From positions 11,656,001 through 11,720,000 of the forward strand of contig OZ316893.1 in assembly GCA_973895155.1 (NCBI GenBank): DNA of 64,000 bases, read 5' to 3'. The notes under the pieces are model-generated. The model was not told where the DNA came from. It ran no database searches and saw only the letters and a list, made by a program, of their open reading frames with translations. Positions within the stretch are counted from its first letter, which is position 1. Each line of letters opens with the position of its first letter. Shown here one piece after another: positions 32,817 to 46,400 of the stretch. Made by a program: the position numbers and the translations under genes. The DNA is from Marsupella aquatica. Its lineage: Eukaryota; Marchantiophyta.

Positions 32817-34495
32817 ATGCCTCGAGTATTTGATCGCCAAAAACACTTGAGACAGGTGAAGCAGAAAGTGCAGTTAAACATCATGTTGCATAGCTCTAGG
32901 AGCGAATCTGATGGTAGAAGTAGTGACAGCTCTTTAAGGTCACTCGAGCGCTTTGATTGCATCAACCCTCCTCAGTATTCCAGCAGCAGTGGGTCCGGAG
33001 CGAATGTGGATGATTCCTCTGACTCAGACAAAGAAGATGACTGTGAAGAGGCACAAAATGTAGCTGACCTTTCTGAGCTTTATTTTTTGATGTATAACAC
33101 TCGCTACTTAGTTCCTCGTCACATAACTACAAAGTCAAATGAGTTTGCAACACAATTTTTCACAACTTGCCTGATCGATTGTTTAGACAGATGACAAGGA
33201 TGGACAAGAGGTCCTTTTTCCACCTCCTTGAATTGATAGAGCCTCACCCAATCTTCAAGAATGAGTCTAGACATGAGCAGACACCTATTGTGAGGCAGCT
33301 GGCTGTCTGTCTCAACCGTCTTGGGCATGATGGCAATGGTGCTTGCCTGAATCACCTTATCCCAACCTGGGGTGTCAGCAGTGGAACTTTAGTGCATTTC
33401 TCTAAGCGGTGCTTTCTTGCACTTGAGGATACACTGAAAGACCAGATTCAATGGCCAACGAGGAGGGACCGTGCACCGATCCTGGAAGCATTTGGCAAAC
33501 TTGGCTTTTGTGGATGTTTGGGCCTCATAGATGGATCGCTCTTACCACTGACTCAGCGACCACACCACCATGGAGAGCTACTATCATAAAAAATGCAGGT
33601 ATTCCGTGAATGTTCAAGTCATTTGTGACCACAGACGGAAGATTCTCTTAATGTTCACAGGTAAGTACTTCCACTTTGTTTTTACATGTATTATTAATTA
33701 GGACTTTGTGTTTAGAAGGTTGTAGTGTAAATTGTGCTCTGTATTTGTTTTGCAGGAATGCCTGGTTCCTGTTCCAACCTCACATGTTTGAGGAAATCAC
33801 CCCTGTAGGGTTATTGCTCTGGTGTTGGAAGTACCCATGTTTTTGAAGAAGACCAATACTTGCTTGGGGATTCTGGCTATCAAGCATTGCCTCATCTTGT
33901 TTGTGCTTTTAAGAGGGCAGACCTTGTGTCTGACAAAGAATACTTCAATACATGTGTTGCTAAAGCTCATGTCACAAATGAACATTGCATTGGGGTTTTA
34001 AAATCTCGTTGGCATTCTTTGAAAGAAGTCAGAGTTCAGCTAAATGAAAAGAAGGACAGTGCATGGATGGTGAGATGGGTCACAGTTTGTGGAAAACTCC
34101 ACAACTATGTTTTGAGCCAAGATGATGAATGGACCAGTAGTGACGACGCAGAAATTGACATGACACCAGAGGAAGGCCCAGATGTACAAGCAGAACCAGA
34201 GGGGAGGGGTCCAGACCCTGGACGCATTTCTAGACGTGGAGTTACCGCTGTGGGCAATGCTCTGCTAGTGAGGGTCATGGATGAGGCTCTTGAACTTCAT
34301 CGTAGACCTGGGGTTTTTTGTTCTCTAAATGAGGTACGGGGCAGACATACTGCAACCTTTATACCCTCCGGTACTTGTTTTATTATGGAAGTGCTGCCCA
34401 TGATTTGTTACATGACATGTTGTAACATTGTGGATGTCTTACTGTTTGAGCCTTCTGGCCTTGTGCAGGTTGAGGCCGGTTGTGCCTGGACATAG
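32817..34495 (+). pseudogene. HARBI1-like DDE nuclease of PIF/Harbinger, disabled
   Basis: An N-terminal Ser/Asp-rich region (32817 to about 33150) leads into the nuclease proper. Recognisable pieces are DRLFRQMTRMDKRSFFHLLE, then CLGLIDGSLLP (first catalytic Asp), YYHKKCRYSVNVQVICD, PGSCSN, YLLGDSGYQALPHLVCAF (second Asp), and NEHCIGVLKSRWHSLKEV (final Glu). An intron at about 33661-33756 splits the gene. Three lesions are visible: a frame change at the T-run near 33155, a one-base excess near 33587 (GAGCTACTAT) and an in-frame TAG near 33808. All three catalytic acids are still encoded, so inactivation looks recent. The product would cut and join transposon DNA together with its Myb-like partner. 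Confidence 0.85.
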
Positions 34496-35145
34496 GGGTG
34501 CCTGCATTCAAAGAGGATTTGAATGGTACGTGAAGTTTACTTAGGACCATTCAGTCCCTACATTCCATTTAGGAGTATTCATAATTCATATGCAGACAGG
34601 GCAGCACAGTCCTATGTGTAGACAGATGTATAAGACCTCCCACTTCAATCCAGGTTAGGATATAGTTTGTCATACAAGTTGTTATGATTCTCGCCAGTGT
34701 TCAGCTGTGAGCAAAGACATGGAGTATTTAATAAAGAGCCTTCGTGCAAGCAGCATTTTTGCCAACAGTAATCAAGAGAACACTGATTTTACATGCATTT
34801 GGCTTCTAGTGTCTGCATTTTGGGACAGCAGATTGTTGAAGTACTTTGTGAATAACATGAATGTGAACTGAGGCACATCATACAAAGGCATACAAAACAG
34901 CACACAGAGTATGGCAAAGTTCCAGTAGTCAACTTAATGCAATATATAGCGCAAGGTACAATGAATGTGAACGCTTCACATTAATCAGCAAAATTGCAAA
35001 GTGGCGCCTTCAAAATTGGCAGAGGTCTGGAATTAAAGTAGCCTGTGCTACTAACACAAACTCTACATTCAAGATTAACTCAAAGTTTCACACACTGAAC
35101 ACGATGCCCAAATTGCATCTCAAAATGGTACATCTTCAGTTCTTC

Positions 35146-36499
35146 CTACAACACATCTCCTGTGTCACGAGTGTTGTTCGCAGTTGGAGCTCCAGGAATT
35201 AAACTCATCAGGTCTCTGATCTTGTCTCGACTCCTATTGAACTTTAAAAGTTCAGTTAACATGAAGTTGGCCTGTTGCGTTTGCAGCATAGCCAATTGGT
35301 GTACATGGTCCGCTCTAGCCCGTTTCTCGTCTACTCTTCTTTGGATACAATCTCTCTTCAGGGTCTGAAGTGCTACAATCTCCCTGGCCTCTCGCCTATC
35401 AGCAAGTTCTTCAGTTCTCCACTTATCCTTCACTGTAATCATATGTTGCCGATATGATTTTTTCTCTGCTATCTTGTTTGCATATAATTCAGCCAAATTA
35501 GGCCTTGAAGTTGCTTGCAAATTGGCAGGCCTCTTACCTGGTCTCCTTGAGGCAGAAGTGTTCCGTTGTGGAGTGGGATATCCGAATTGGCTGTTGGCAC
35601 TGCAACTGGCTATTGAGTGGTTTGCTCTGATTGGCATGGCTCAGAGGCAGCTGGGTGAGCCTCTTCAGTGGCCTGGCTAATGTCCGGTTTTGGCTGTGAG
35701 CGCAAATCCTCAGACTCAACCTCAAAAGCCAATGTGAAATCAAATTGGGAATCAGGCTCTCCTGCGTTCATCGATTCTGCACAACAAAGGCGTCCATTTT
35801 TACGCCATTGTAAATGACACACTTCATGCTCATCAGGAAATACCCAAAACAACAACATTCTTGGACAGTAAACGTACCTATATGCTCATCATTTTTGGCA
35901 GTTTCATCCTCATCATCGGATGGGTGGATGTAAAGTTCAGGCACTCCCGGTAAGATTGTTGTTCCCGTGCTTGGAGGTTGAACATTGGCACGCTCTCCAT
36001 ATAGAGCATGCATACGATCAAAATGAGGGCAGATCTCTTCAAGCTTATCCTCCAATGTGATTTCCGCACGTAGCTCTCCCAAGGTCACCCCTGCACCTGA
36101 ATCAGATTTAATTGCCAAGGCCTCCTTGTATTTCTTCACGTAATGATTGAACTGTTTCTCCAAGTTCTCCCATGTGGTTACAAATCGAGGAAATCCGTTG
36201 GAGTGTAAGATCACTAACATCAACTTGAAGACAGTTTTTTTGTTGGGATGTCTTACCCCAACTGCCAGACGACGACTTGACCCATTTAGCATGGCGAAAT
36301 TATCAGGATCTTCAAGCCATTCGACGATCTTAAGCAGATGCTCTAGCCTGAGTTTTTGATTGTCTCCACACTGGTTGTGGTGCGCTGATGGGGGCGCCAT
36401 TGTTTCTTGAGCTGAAGCTTGTTGTGAATCAGGAACAAGGAATGGCGACTGCAATGCTCCAATTTGGCCACCCTCAGCACATGACTGACGATTGTCCAT
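35146..36499 (-). CDS. Myb/SANT-like DNA-binding partner protein of PIF/Harbinger
   Basis: The likely start is the ATG at 36499 (MDNRQSCAEGG). The first exon runs to 35878, followed by a GTACGT donor, and an exon from 35761 downward. A block near residues 45-150 (EWLEDPDNFAMLNGSSRRLAVG, then FVTTWENLEKQFNHYVKKYK, then EDKLEEICPHFDRMHALYG) resembles the trihelix/Myb-SANT ORF that accompanies Harbinger nucleases and carries them to the ends. A C-terminal charged coiled-coil (DRREAREIVALQTLKRD; AMLQTQQANFMLTELLKF) lies in an overlapping frame ending at 35146. Joining it needs another intron or a frameshift near 35.60 kb. It converges on the nuclease. Confidence 0.7.
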
Positions 36500-38427
36500 G
36501 ATGCGTGCCCACATTAAGAAGAAGACGAGAATAAAAAATTGCGTCACAATTTGCTGGGCGAACTGAGAGGGGGAACACAAAATTCGAAACTTCCTGCATA
36601 AAATGTTGTCGAGACTGGCAAAAACGGCGCAATTCAAAATTGCCTCTGTTTTGACAAACCTCGGTCGGCGGTTTAGGGGAGTCTTAACCCAAGGTACACT
36701 ACCCACACCTGTGGCTGCAGCACTGCTCAATTTTAAGTACCCCCCTGGTCACTGTGCCCGACACTTTGACGCGGCCTGACTTTCAGCAACAACTTTTTGC
36801 CGTCGGAAGTCCGAAACGATCTTTGAAAAAGTTAATTTGAGATGCCCTATTAGACTACTTAGAGCGGGGGAGTTGATTCACTTGGAGAGAGTGGTGTGGC
36901 TTAGCCGCCGTGACGTGACATCAGCCCCCCGACCTTGACATCTAGGCTGGAAGACTTTTTGGCTCTTCTTGTGTTTGGCCCTGGTGGTTAATTTTTGAGC
37001 CGCTCGGGTCTGCGGGGTGTGAGTGTTTGGCTTTTTGTGGCTTTGGCGGCTCATTGTGGGTGTCCCCTTGTTGCTGCCTGACTGGTTCTGCTGGCTTTCC
37101 CCTGCCACTGGGTTTTCGTGGCTTTGCAAATTTATAAAACATAAAATATTTGAAGGAAAAATGTATTTGAAATAACTAGAAAAATAAGGATTTTCCTTGA
37201 ATTTAAAATGAACAAATAAGATGCATTTGTCAGAATCTTACAGTAGGCTCTACCTCCCAGGTACGGGAGTACTCTAGTCACTGTTCCCCTCCCCGTGTCA
37301 CTTTATTGGGTTGCTTCTCCTTTGGGACCCGTATCCCCCTTAGCCCTTAGGGTTTTTGTTTGCTTTGCCTTTAGGACCCTGTCTCCCCATTTGGCATATT
37401 TGTTCTTTTGCACTGTGACATATCCTCTAATCCCATACCTATGATATAGCTCAGTTTTTGTTACCTTGGGGCGGTTTTATCTGACTCCCATTATTGAAAT
37501 CCAATGTAAAAATAAATCGGAAAGATAGAAACTGTACATGATATCCAATTCAACTTTTGGCCTGAGTCATGAAATAGTTTATAGAAAGAAAAACAAGGCT
37601 GGTTGTTGAAGACTTTGGACGGGTCAAACCCCAGCAATCATGCTCTAAAACAGGCCTATCATTAGATTAGACGGCCTACAAAACTGTAGTTTATTAGCCT
37701 AGCATCAAACGAGCGAGCGTAATAATTCTGTCCAGTCTTGGAAAGGAATATCCAAAAGTCGTGCAAACGAGTCACAATTATATATAGAAAAGTCTGTCCA
37801 GGCTCACAAACGTTTGTTCTGTCGGACGGGTACGAAGTTCACATGAAGGACCCACCTAAACTGCAGTGAATCAGCAGCAGCAGCAGATTTGTGTCCGCCG
37901 CTCAACAACGAGGTCAAAAGGTGACGACTGTTGTAATGCAGAAGGCAGAAGCTCAAAGTGTGGACTGTGGAGTGTCTAGACTTCTGCGTGATTGCATGCT
38001 TCGTCTCTTCGTCGTCTCTCGAGGTCCATGGTGAACTAGTCTCAGACGGCGAGTAGTCTAGTCCAGTCCAGTCCGAGCAGTGCTCAGAGGAGTCTGCAGT
38101 CTGCACCCAATCCGCATGAGAGAAACGAGAATGATTACTCCTCTGGTTGTGTTGATTATCTCCAGCCACATCGCCAGCCAGCCTACCAACCAAGCCCCAC
38201 TAAAATCCTGCGAACTACGCAAACGAGTGTAAGACTACTTCTTGTAATCTAGCAGTGGGAAGGGGGGAGGAAGGAGTGAGGTCCCCTCTCTGCGGGGCCC
38301 ATTGAGTCAGAATTATTGTTGTACAGTACGCTGGTCAAACAGCTGAATCCAGGACCCAGTCCAGTCTACACTACTACCTCTCTGCTCGGCTCATCACAGT
38401 GTCGCGGTAGAGGGAGAGGACTAGAGG

Positions 38428-38495
38428 ATGAAGTGCAACCGGGAGGACGAAGCCCTGAGGGAAGACGCCCTCGTTGCCAAAGCCAGCAGATCATA
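38428..38495 (+). other. Possible short first exon
   Basis: ATG at 38428 opens MKCNREDEALREDALVAKAS and then reaches a strong donor (TCATA|GTAAGC) at 38496. Read through, it would stop at once (TAG). The start MKCN-RE- recalls the MECNKEE start of plant DnaJ-domain proteins, but no J domain follows. This could be a gene fragment, a first exon whose partner I could not find, or chance. Confidence 0.15.
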
Positions 38496-39370
38496 GTAAG
38501 CCCGGTCCCCGGTCTTCCACCCTTCCGAAAGTGCCGCTTCGCCTGCCTTCTGCTTGACCCTCACCACCGTTTTCTCAGCTTGTCTCCCGACAATGTCTTT
38601 GCTGCTCCTCCTGCCCTCCAGAGCAGAACATAAGGTAGTCGTTAATGAGTGAAACTGGCGAATTTAATTTGTTCTCATCGCTGCCGGTCAAAACTGTACA
38701 CTGTACAAGATTAGGACGGGCTGCTGCCTACTGGGTCTCGTCTTCTATTCCCCAAAGCTTCTTCCACACGGACAGATTCGTCGACAAGGTATGAATGCCT
38801 GCCTTCGTACCGTAGTCGATTGCTTCACTGAAGAAGTTTCGGCAGCTGTGGCTCAAAGAAACATAAAGCCCATGTTTTCTCCAATCGGCCGGTCGATCAG
38901 TGTTCTGCTGCTGCTTGGCTTACTGCTTGTCGATTTTTCCTGAAAAAAGGGTTGTGCATACTGCGCAGAGCAGATTCCGTAGGCGTAGTGAGTATTTTAA
39001 GTGGCAGCACCTCAAAGAGCTTCGTAATTTTTTCTCTTTGGCGGTCTGCTGGTCCAGCAGTTTTGTTGGTCAGTGATTTCTTCTCCTCCTGTTCCTTCAT
39101 TTATTCTACGGCCTTCATGCCGGATCTGGCTGGACCGTGCTGCAGCTGTTGTTCTATCATACTCTCCTATACTGTGTCCATGAGGAGCTTCATGACTTTG
39201 GAAGCGAGCTTCCTCCGTTTGCTGTCGTTGCTTTCAGTGGTTGTTGTTGCTTCGTTTCGTTTCAATCTGGGCCGGGTTCGCTCTGCTGTCGTTCCTTATT
39301 CTGGGCATTCATTGGTCTTTCCATTGCATTGCAAGGTACCGGTTTGTAAACCAATACCCCCACTGCTTTG

Positions 39371-39411
39371 GCCTCACCTCACCTCACCTCACCTCACCTC
39401 ACCTCACCTCG
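39371..39411 (+). repeat. (CTCAC)n pentanucleotide microsatellite
   Basis: About eight perfect CTCAC units lie roughly 1 kb upstream of the ABCG start codon. Confidence 0.95.
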
Positions 39412-40435
39412 CATATGTCCTTTTGTCCCGAATCGCCATGTGTCGAGAGGTCTTGCATGATGGGCTGGCGCTGGTGCTGCTCCATGGCACTCAGTTCGCA
39501 CCACTGGGCGCAGAGGACGTCAGCGGTGTCGAATTTCATAGGCTTTGTCTTTGTCTGTAGTACTCGCTGTAGCAAGTCATCGTATAGAGGATTTTTCAGC
39601 GTCGGGAGTCGTTTGTCGCTGTGTGTCTGTCTGTCGCATTCATTCCACCATGATTTTCATGGAAACAAATGAAGGTCCAAAGTGTCTTCTGTTCTCTTGA
39701 CAATACAATTTTTCCTTGAGAGTTTGACCAAGTCAGAGGGCACGACGTCTGCACGATTCCTTCCGTCCTTGCATATTTACTCTCTCTTGTGTGGAACGTT
39801 TTTGATGGCATGTGCTTTCCTACCTACCTCTTATTCATTGCACGCGATGCACTGTCTTCGCACCTGCAGGTGTACAATTCCTCCTCCCTGTTAATCACTT
39901 CTAAACCGTAGAGTTGTGTGCGTGTATTCACTGCAGGCCCTCGACCGCCTTCGGCAATTGGATTATTTGAGCGTGGATAATATGTCTTTACAATGAGATC
40001 TCCTAGCAGCCGGCGGGGAAACGCCTGGCACAATGCTCTGCAGTTTCCGTACCAATTTATGTGCGTTCACAGGTAGCTGTTACAAAAGTTGTTGCTCTCC
40101 CAAGGAGGGGCTCCGAGGCTCGTGCTGTAACCTGGGAGGGAAGGAGGGTTGACAGGACTGCTGTTCTTCTTCACCTTGGAGTGAGATTGAGGGCATCGAC
40201 TAAGGAATCTGCTTGAAGCAGGATGGGCTTGAACCTAGTTAGTAAGTAGTTTTTAGCTTGCAGAATTGGTATTTGAACAGAGGATTTCATGGTTGTAGGA
40301 AGCAAGAGTAGCAAGCTGCGATCTTCTGAGCGTTTTGTTCTGCAAAGGAGCAGAATCACGAACGGGGATTCAGAAAGTACAGTACTGCAGTCTGAGGGAT
40401 TATAGGCGTGTCAAGCACGCACAGGAGGGGCAGCC

Positions 40436-43400
40436 ATGGCGGCCCCCAGTTTGATGGAGGGCGACCAAGTATGGGGAGACATGAGGTCGGCCAGCAGGGG
40501 AGTGCGGTGGGCAGTAGGAGATTCGTCCGCCTTCTCTCGGTCCAGCACAATAAGAATGGGGGAGGAGGATGACGAGGAGGCCCTCAAGTGGACGGCGTTA
40601 GAGAAACTCCCCACCTACGATCGGCTGCGCACGGCGATATTGAAGAATATAGGCGAGCAAGGCACCGTCATTCATGAAGAGGTTGATGTTACCAAGCTGG
40701 GTTATGCTGAGCGTCAATATATAATTGAGCAGATCTTGAAAGGATCAGAGGAGGAGCACGAGAAGTTTCTTCTTCGTCTTCGTGACCGTATCAACAGGTG
40801 GATTTGTGCTTTCCTCTATCTTTCTGTATGTCTGTCAGTGTTTTTCTTAAGGAGATGACAGAACAGATAGGTCAGTGATGGACAAGAGGGGTTTACATGA
40901 TGTCAATAACCGTCCTTGCCCAATGCTGGTGTTTGCCACCTTGAGCTTGGAACCCAATAGTATTTACCGCCTCCATACTCTCTGTATTTCAATTCGGAAA
41001 CGGAGCTGGGAAGTTACTCGTCTCGTCTCGTCTCCGTGAAAATTTGCAGAGAGTTTTGAATGTCGGAGAGCCTGGGTTCATCCTCCACAGTGCACAGTAA
41101 AATTATTTGTGGCAATGTCTTATAACTGGAAAGGTTTTTCTTGGGGTTTATCTCACCCTTTTGAGAACGATATTGGTTGTACTTCAGGGTTGGAATTTCA
41201 ACTCCTCAGATTGAGGTGCGATTCGAAAACTTGGTCGTGGAAGCAAAGGTCCACGTAGGAAGCCGAGCTTTGCCGTCGATACCCAATGCTGTTATTGGGC
41301 TTTTTGAGGTTTGTCCAGATTCACAACCTCACTGGCGGATAGATTGTTGTTTTACTGGATGGACTTGTAAGTTACGTATATCGCGTGGTTTTGAGTTACG
41401 TTCTTCTTTTGAGACCTTTGTTCTCTTGGGAATTGCTCGTATCGTCACTGTTCGACTTATTGACCCAAGACCTCCCTATGCAGGGTCTCGCCATTGCGCT
41501 TCGGCTCAGAGCTTCAAATAAAAGAGTGATCTCCATTTTGAAAAACGTCAGCGGCATCATCAAACCTGGCAGGTTTGGTTTCTGGCCTTTGGTTCCCTCA
41601 GATCAAACAGCAAGAGTCAGTCCTCTATTCTCATAAAATTGAGTCCTTCAGCATAAGGTAGTGATACCTTTTTTAACTTGCGTTGCATACACTCGACAGG
41701 ATGTGTTTATTACTTGGGCCTCCAAGTTCTGGAAAGACGACATTGTTGCTTTCACTGGCTGGGAAGCTCGACAAAAACCTCAACGTATGTACTTGTTCTG
41801 CAATTTCTGTCGATGGCAACATTGTAATCTGGTCTTTCATACTCTATGGCTGATCTCCTGGAGCCTACATTGATGCATTCACACAACGCAGCAGAGTCAA
41901 TTAGATTACTGATATTGAGATTGTCCTGCCCAGCAAGAGTATTTTATGGGTTTCTCTACAGAACAAATTGTGTTAAGCACAAGAGAGTATTTTAACCCCG
42001 TTCTGTTTTAAACATGCTTAGGTTTTGGGCCGTGTGACCTATAATGGCCATGAGATGCATGAATTTGTTCCGCAAAGAACTTCAGCCTACATCAGTCAGC
42101 ATGATCAACACCTTGGAGAACTCACTGTCAGGGAAACCCTTGATTTTTCTGGCCGCTGCCAAGGTGTCGGCACGAGATATGGTGAGTCAAATGCACGCTT
42201 AAATTAATGTGCATATGTACTATATATGTGGACCATGTTTTTACGACGTTTCTATCGAAGGATTTCTTTGCAAGGTTGGAGGTCTGTGAACTCTATCTAT
42301 CTAACACGAGAGTGTTATCTGCTGTCAGAATTACTGAGGGAGCTTTCGAAGCGGGAGAAAGAAGCTGGAATCAAGCCTGAAGCAGATTTGGATATTTTTA
42401 TGAAGGTGATTGCTGTGAAGTTTCATTGCAGCTCTTAATGGCTATTGATGTGTGTCCGCGGGAATTTAATATGTGAATAGTGGCCCAGGATTGGGTCAAG
42501 ATTAGGTAGCGACAATGAAAATGACTGTGGACACGAGGTAGAAAAATCTCGTTATTGAGTTGCTCTCAGGAGGATGTGTGGAGTGGCTTGATGTTGCTTT
42601 GTGCAAAAACTACTTACTGTCGTCTCTCGCACTGGAGATTCTCTGTGAAGGACTGTTGTAGTGACAAAGTTTGTGGGATACTCTCGTGCAGGCATCCTCT
42701 GTTGAAGGTGCAGAGACCAGTGTTGTGACGGATTATATTCTCAAGGTGGGGACGATGTGGTCAAACCTTAAGACCTGTCTATTTTGTTGTTATTTGGACT
42801 AAATCCTAAAGCGGAGGTCATGAGTTGCGTGTTCAAATTTCGGCAGAAAATTTGATTGCTATGTTTCTTGATCCAGATCCTCGGACTTGATGTTTGCGCG
42901 GATACTCTAGTTGGAGATGATATGCGGCGAGGCATTTCAGGTGGCCAAAAGAAGCGAGTCACAACAGGTAAGGAAAGGATGCATGGCGACAAGAGTTAAT
43001 TGTAAGAAGAGCTTGAGGCAGTAGTTGCCTTTGTCTATGCACGTCATTCAGAAAACAGTATCTCGGAAACCTCGGGGAAACTGCTCAAATGACAAAGAGT
43101 CCATCACATGTTTATCACAGGAGAAATGTTGGTGGGACCAGCGAGAGCCCTCTTTATGGACGAAATTTCAACTGGCTTGGATAGTTCAACTACACATCAG
43201 ATTGTGAAGTCTTTGAGGCACACTGTTCATGTTATGGATGGGACGATGGTAGTGTCACTTCTACAACCTCCACCTGAGACCTTTGATCTCTTTGATGATA
43301 TCATCTTCATGTCTGAGGGTCAGATCGTGTATCAAGGACCGCGTGACCAGGTATTGGAGTTCTTTGAACAAAATGGATTCAAATGTCCGGAGCGAAAGGG

Positions 43401-46400
43401 CGTTGGGGACTTTTTGCAGGAGGTTAGTATCTGCAGCGTTCAAGTCATTTCGGAAGCATTGTTAAGATTAGTCATGGCTCTTGATCAAAATTAGATATCG
43501 AGTCGAACGTTGGTTCGCACCTTTCTAAGATAAGGTATAGACTAGACTGACCCCCGCAAGCTTACGACTTGGAGGCAGTACATCGATCTGACAAATTGTT
43601 TTTTGCAGGTGACGTCAAGAAAAGACCAAGAGCAGTACTGGGCCCCTAAACATCAACCTTATCGATTTGTGACTGTCAGTCAGTTTGCTGAAGCTTTTAA
43701 AAAGTGTTATGTGGGGCAACGTTTGGCAGATGAGCTTGATATTCCGTTTGACAAATCCAGAAGCCACCCTGCGGCTCTAGTTCATGAAAGGTATGCTCTC
43801 AGCAATCGGGAAATATTCAAGGCATGTCTCGCGAGAGAAAAGATATTGATTAAACGGAACCGGTTCATTTATATCTTCAAATTTTTCCAGGTAAGCTTTA
43901 CTTCGTATTTGTTCTTTACATTGTTGTTTTCTGAAGCGAAGGGTTGGATTGCGTAGTACAGTTGTAAACAAAGTGTCTGCATACTTTTCGGACAAGTATT
44001 CTTAACTTTGGGGGTACACGACTCGTCTTATCTACAACTGTTTGTGCCGCACATGTGATGCTGGCTGCTTTAATGATATCTTCTGGTTGGGTCAACAGAT
44101 TATGATAATGGGATCAATAACCATGACAGTGTTTTTCAGAACGACTCTGAAACCTGGCTTTGATGATGGGAATCTGTATTTGGGTGCTATTTACTTCAGT
44201 CTCATCAATGTCATGCTGAATGGATTTTCGGAAATGGCCATGACCATGGCTCGACTGCCTGTTTTATACAAGCATCGGGACCTTCTGATGTATCCATCCT
44301 GGGCCTACACATTGCCTAATTACCTGCTGAAAGTTCCTCTATCCTTTATAGAGGCTGGCTTCTGGATTTGTTTGACATATTGGACTATTGGTTTTGCACC
44401 AGAAGCTTCTCGGTAAGTTATATTGGCAGATTAACGTGTTCTTTGCCTTTTGGGCTTTGTGATACATCTTCTGTTGCGGTACAAAATACTTTCATATGGT
44501 TGATCTTAGTTGTTTGCTATGTTTAGGAGTATCCTCTGGATGTCTACAGTACCTGGAAATGATTGATGTAGAGCCAGGGCATACTAATTCAATCTGTCTG
44601 TATTTGCTTGTAGGTTTTTCAAGATGTACTTGATATTGGTCTTTGTCAACCAGATGTCATTGGGACTTTTCCGAGTGATTGCATCTATTGGTCGAGTGAT
44701 GCTCTTGGCACAAACTCTCGGGTCCCTGACTCTACTGCTGTCAGTCATATTGGGGGGCTTCATTGTCTCCAGACGTAAGCATAATTTCTTTGTGTTAGGG
44801 TGACTTACTATTGTGCTCAAATGTGGCTGATTAAAGTACCTTGGAGGCTCATCATTGTACTTATGAGCGTTTCACTGTTTTGCAGCAAGTATTCACCCAT
44901 GGTGGATCTGGGGTTATTGGTCTTCACCACTTACATATGGCCAGAATGCCATCTCCGTAAATGAGTTTCTTGCACCTCGGTGGCAGAAGGTTTGCTTCTG
45001 TTAACACTAATACTTGTATCTTGCCCACTCTCTGAACGCAGTTTGGAAGCTCTAACAGGGTTGTTATTAGCCAATGACTTTTGTGAGGCTAGTGCTAGGG
45101 CTTCTTTGGGAATTTATTTTTGGTACCACGCGGGAAAGCAAAGCTGGTTTCTGAAATTCTTGGTGTTATAATTGCAGGTGTTTAATGCCACTGCAAGCTC
45201 CGCAACAGTCGGAGAAACGGTACTGACTAAACGTGGATTTTTCACAAATGCTTATTGGTACTGGATCGGGCTTGGCGCTTTATTTGCCTACTCCATTTTC
45301 TTCAACGTCATGTTCACCTTGACTCTTCGCTATCTTGACCGTAAGGACCATTTCACATAAACTTCATGATACCGTTTTTGACGGAAATATCGGGTGTCTA
45401 CCTACGATAGTGAGCTGTCACTTCTAAGCACGTTTAGATTTCAAAGTATGTTCGCGTTTAGCAGACAGTAGCCAACTTTTATGTATCCAGTGTCTGACCT
45501 GTTACATGTGATGCAGCTATTGGGAAGCCTAGTACTATGGTTCCTGAAGAAGACGTGGCGGACCTCGATGAGCAAGAGGAAGATATATATGGTCGTAGCA
45601 GCTCGATTAGGACACGTGGACCAAAATCAAAATCCAAGAGAGCAACATTGCCACGATCATTGGTCACACCCATAAGTGGTTATGGTTGGATATCTAACCT
45701 TTATGGCCCTATTTAAGAAAGTTGTAACTGTTTGCTAACTTTGGATAGTGCAAAGTAGGGAATGGATTGGTCACAGGATAACTTCATGTCGTACATGGCT
45801 TGGCCTAGGCTCACTTGGCGAAACTTGGTGCTTCTAAGTAGCTTAAGGTGGCATGCTTGACGGTTGCTCCAATGTGGGTCAAATTATTCAACGTGCATAT
45901 GGGTCTGCAATGGAATAGAATGACAAGCACACAAATAAGTAGTACTTTGTCTGTCTAATTTCTTATCGGAGTTAATCAAATAAACTATTGAATGTCCTGT
46001 CTACAGTCTCTATTTACTACACAGACATTTTTGGACTACTTTTAGCTGAACAATGTGCCCTCATCTTACGTATGGCCTTTTCGGTCTCTCTTGTGTTGAG
46101 TTCTCCAGTGAACGGTTGTATCGTTTCAGGAGCACATCAATTTCAATCTTTCTGAGTTGTACTTTCTTTTACCAGGTACCTCAAATTTTGAGTCCGTGTC
46201 TTCAATAAGGTCTGCAGACCTGGATCAGGCAGATGCGTTCGATGGCCCAGGAAATAAAAAACCAGGATTGGTTCTTCCTTTCCAACCTTTGTCGATAGCA
46301 TTCCAAAACGTCAACTACTTTGTCGACATGCCTCCTGGAATGAAGGAGCAGGGTGTACTGGAGGACAGACTGCAACTTCTCACCGATGTCAGTGGAGCCT

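Larger units (their letters stand above)
31068..36848. mobile_element. PIF/Harbinger DNA transposon, 5.8 kb
   Basis: The left end GGGCGTCTCAAAATTAACTTTTT and the right end (in reverse) GGGCATCTCAAATTAACTTTTT are inverted repeats of a PIF/Harbinger type. Taking the flanking T as terminal, ATT lies on both sides (31065-31067 and 36849-36851), a 3-bp target duplication as expected for this superfamily. The element holds a DDE nuclease (+), a Myb/SANT-like DNA-binding ORF (-) and a third ORF (+). The third ORF and the 92-bp tandem array lie towards the left end. The nuclease carries disabling lesions. Confidence 0.85.
36852..40435. other. Intergenic region upstream of the ABCG gene
   Basis: I see no confident gene. 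The right part (about 38.3-40.4 kb) is richer in GC and in possible splice donors (38496, 38788, 39336), so it may contain the ABCG promoter and leader, or a non-coding transcript. It contains the CTCAC microsatellite and a short exon-like ORF at 38428. Frames on the minus strand at 37804-38193 and 36878-37142 show no domain. Confidence 0.45.
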
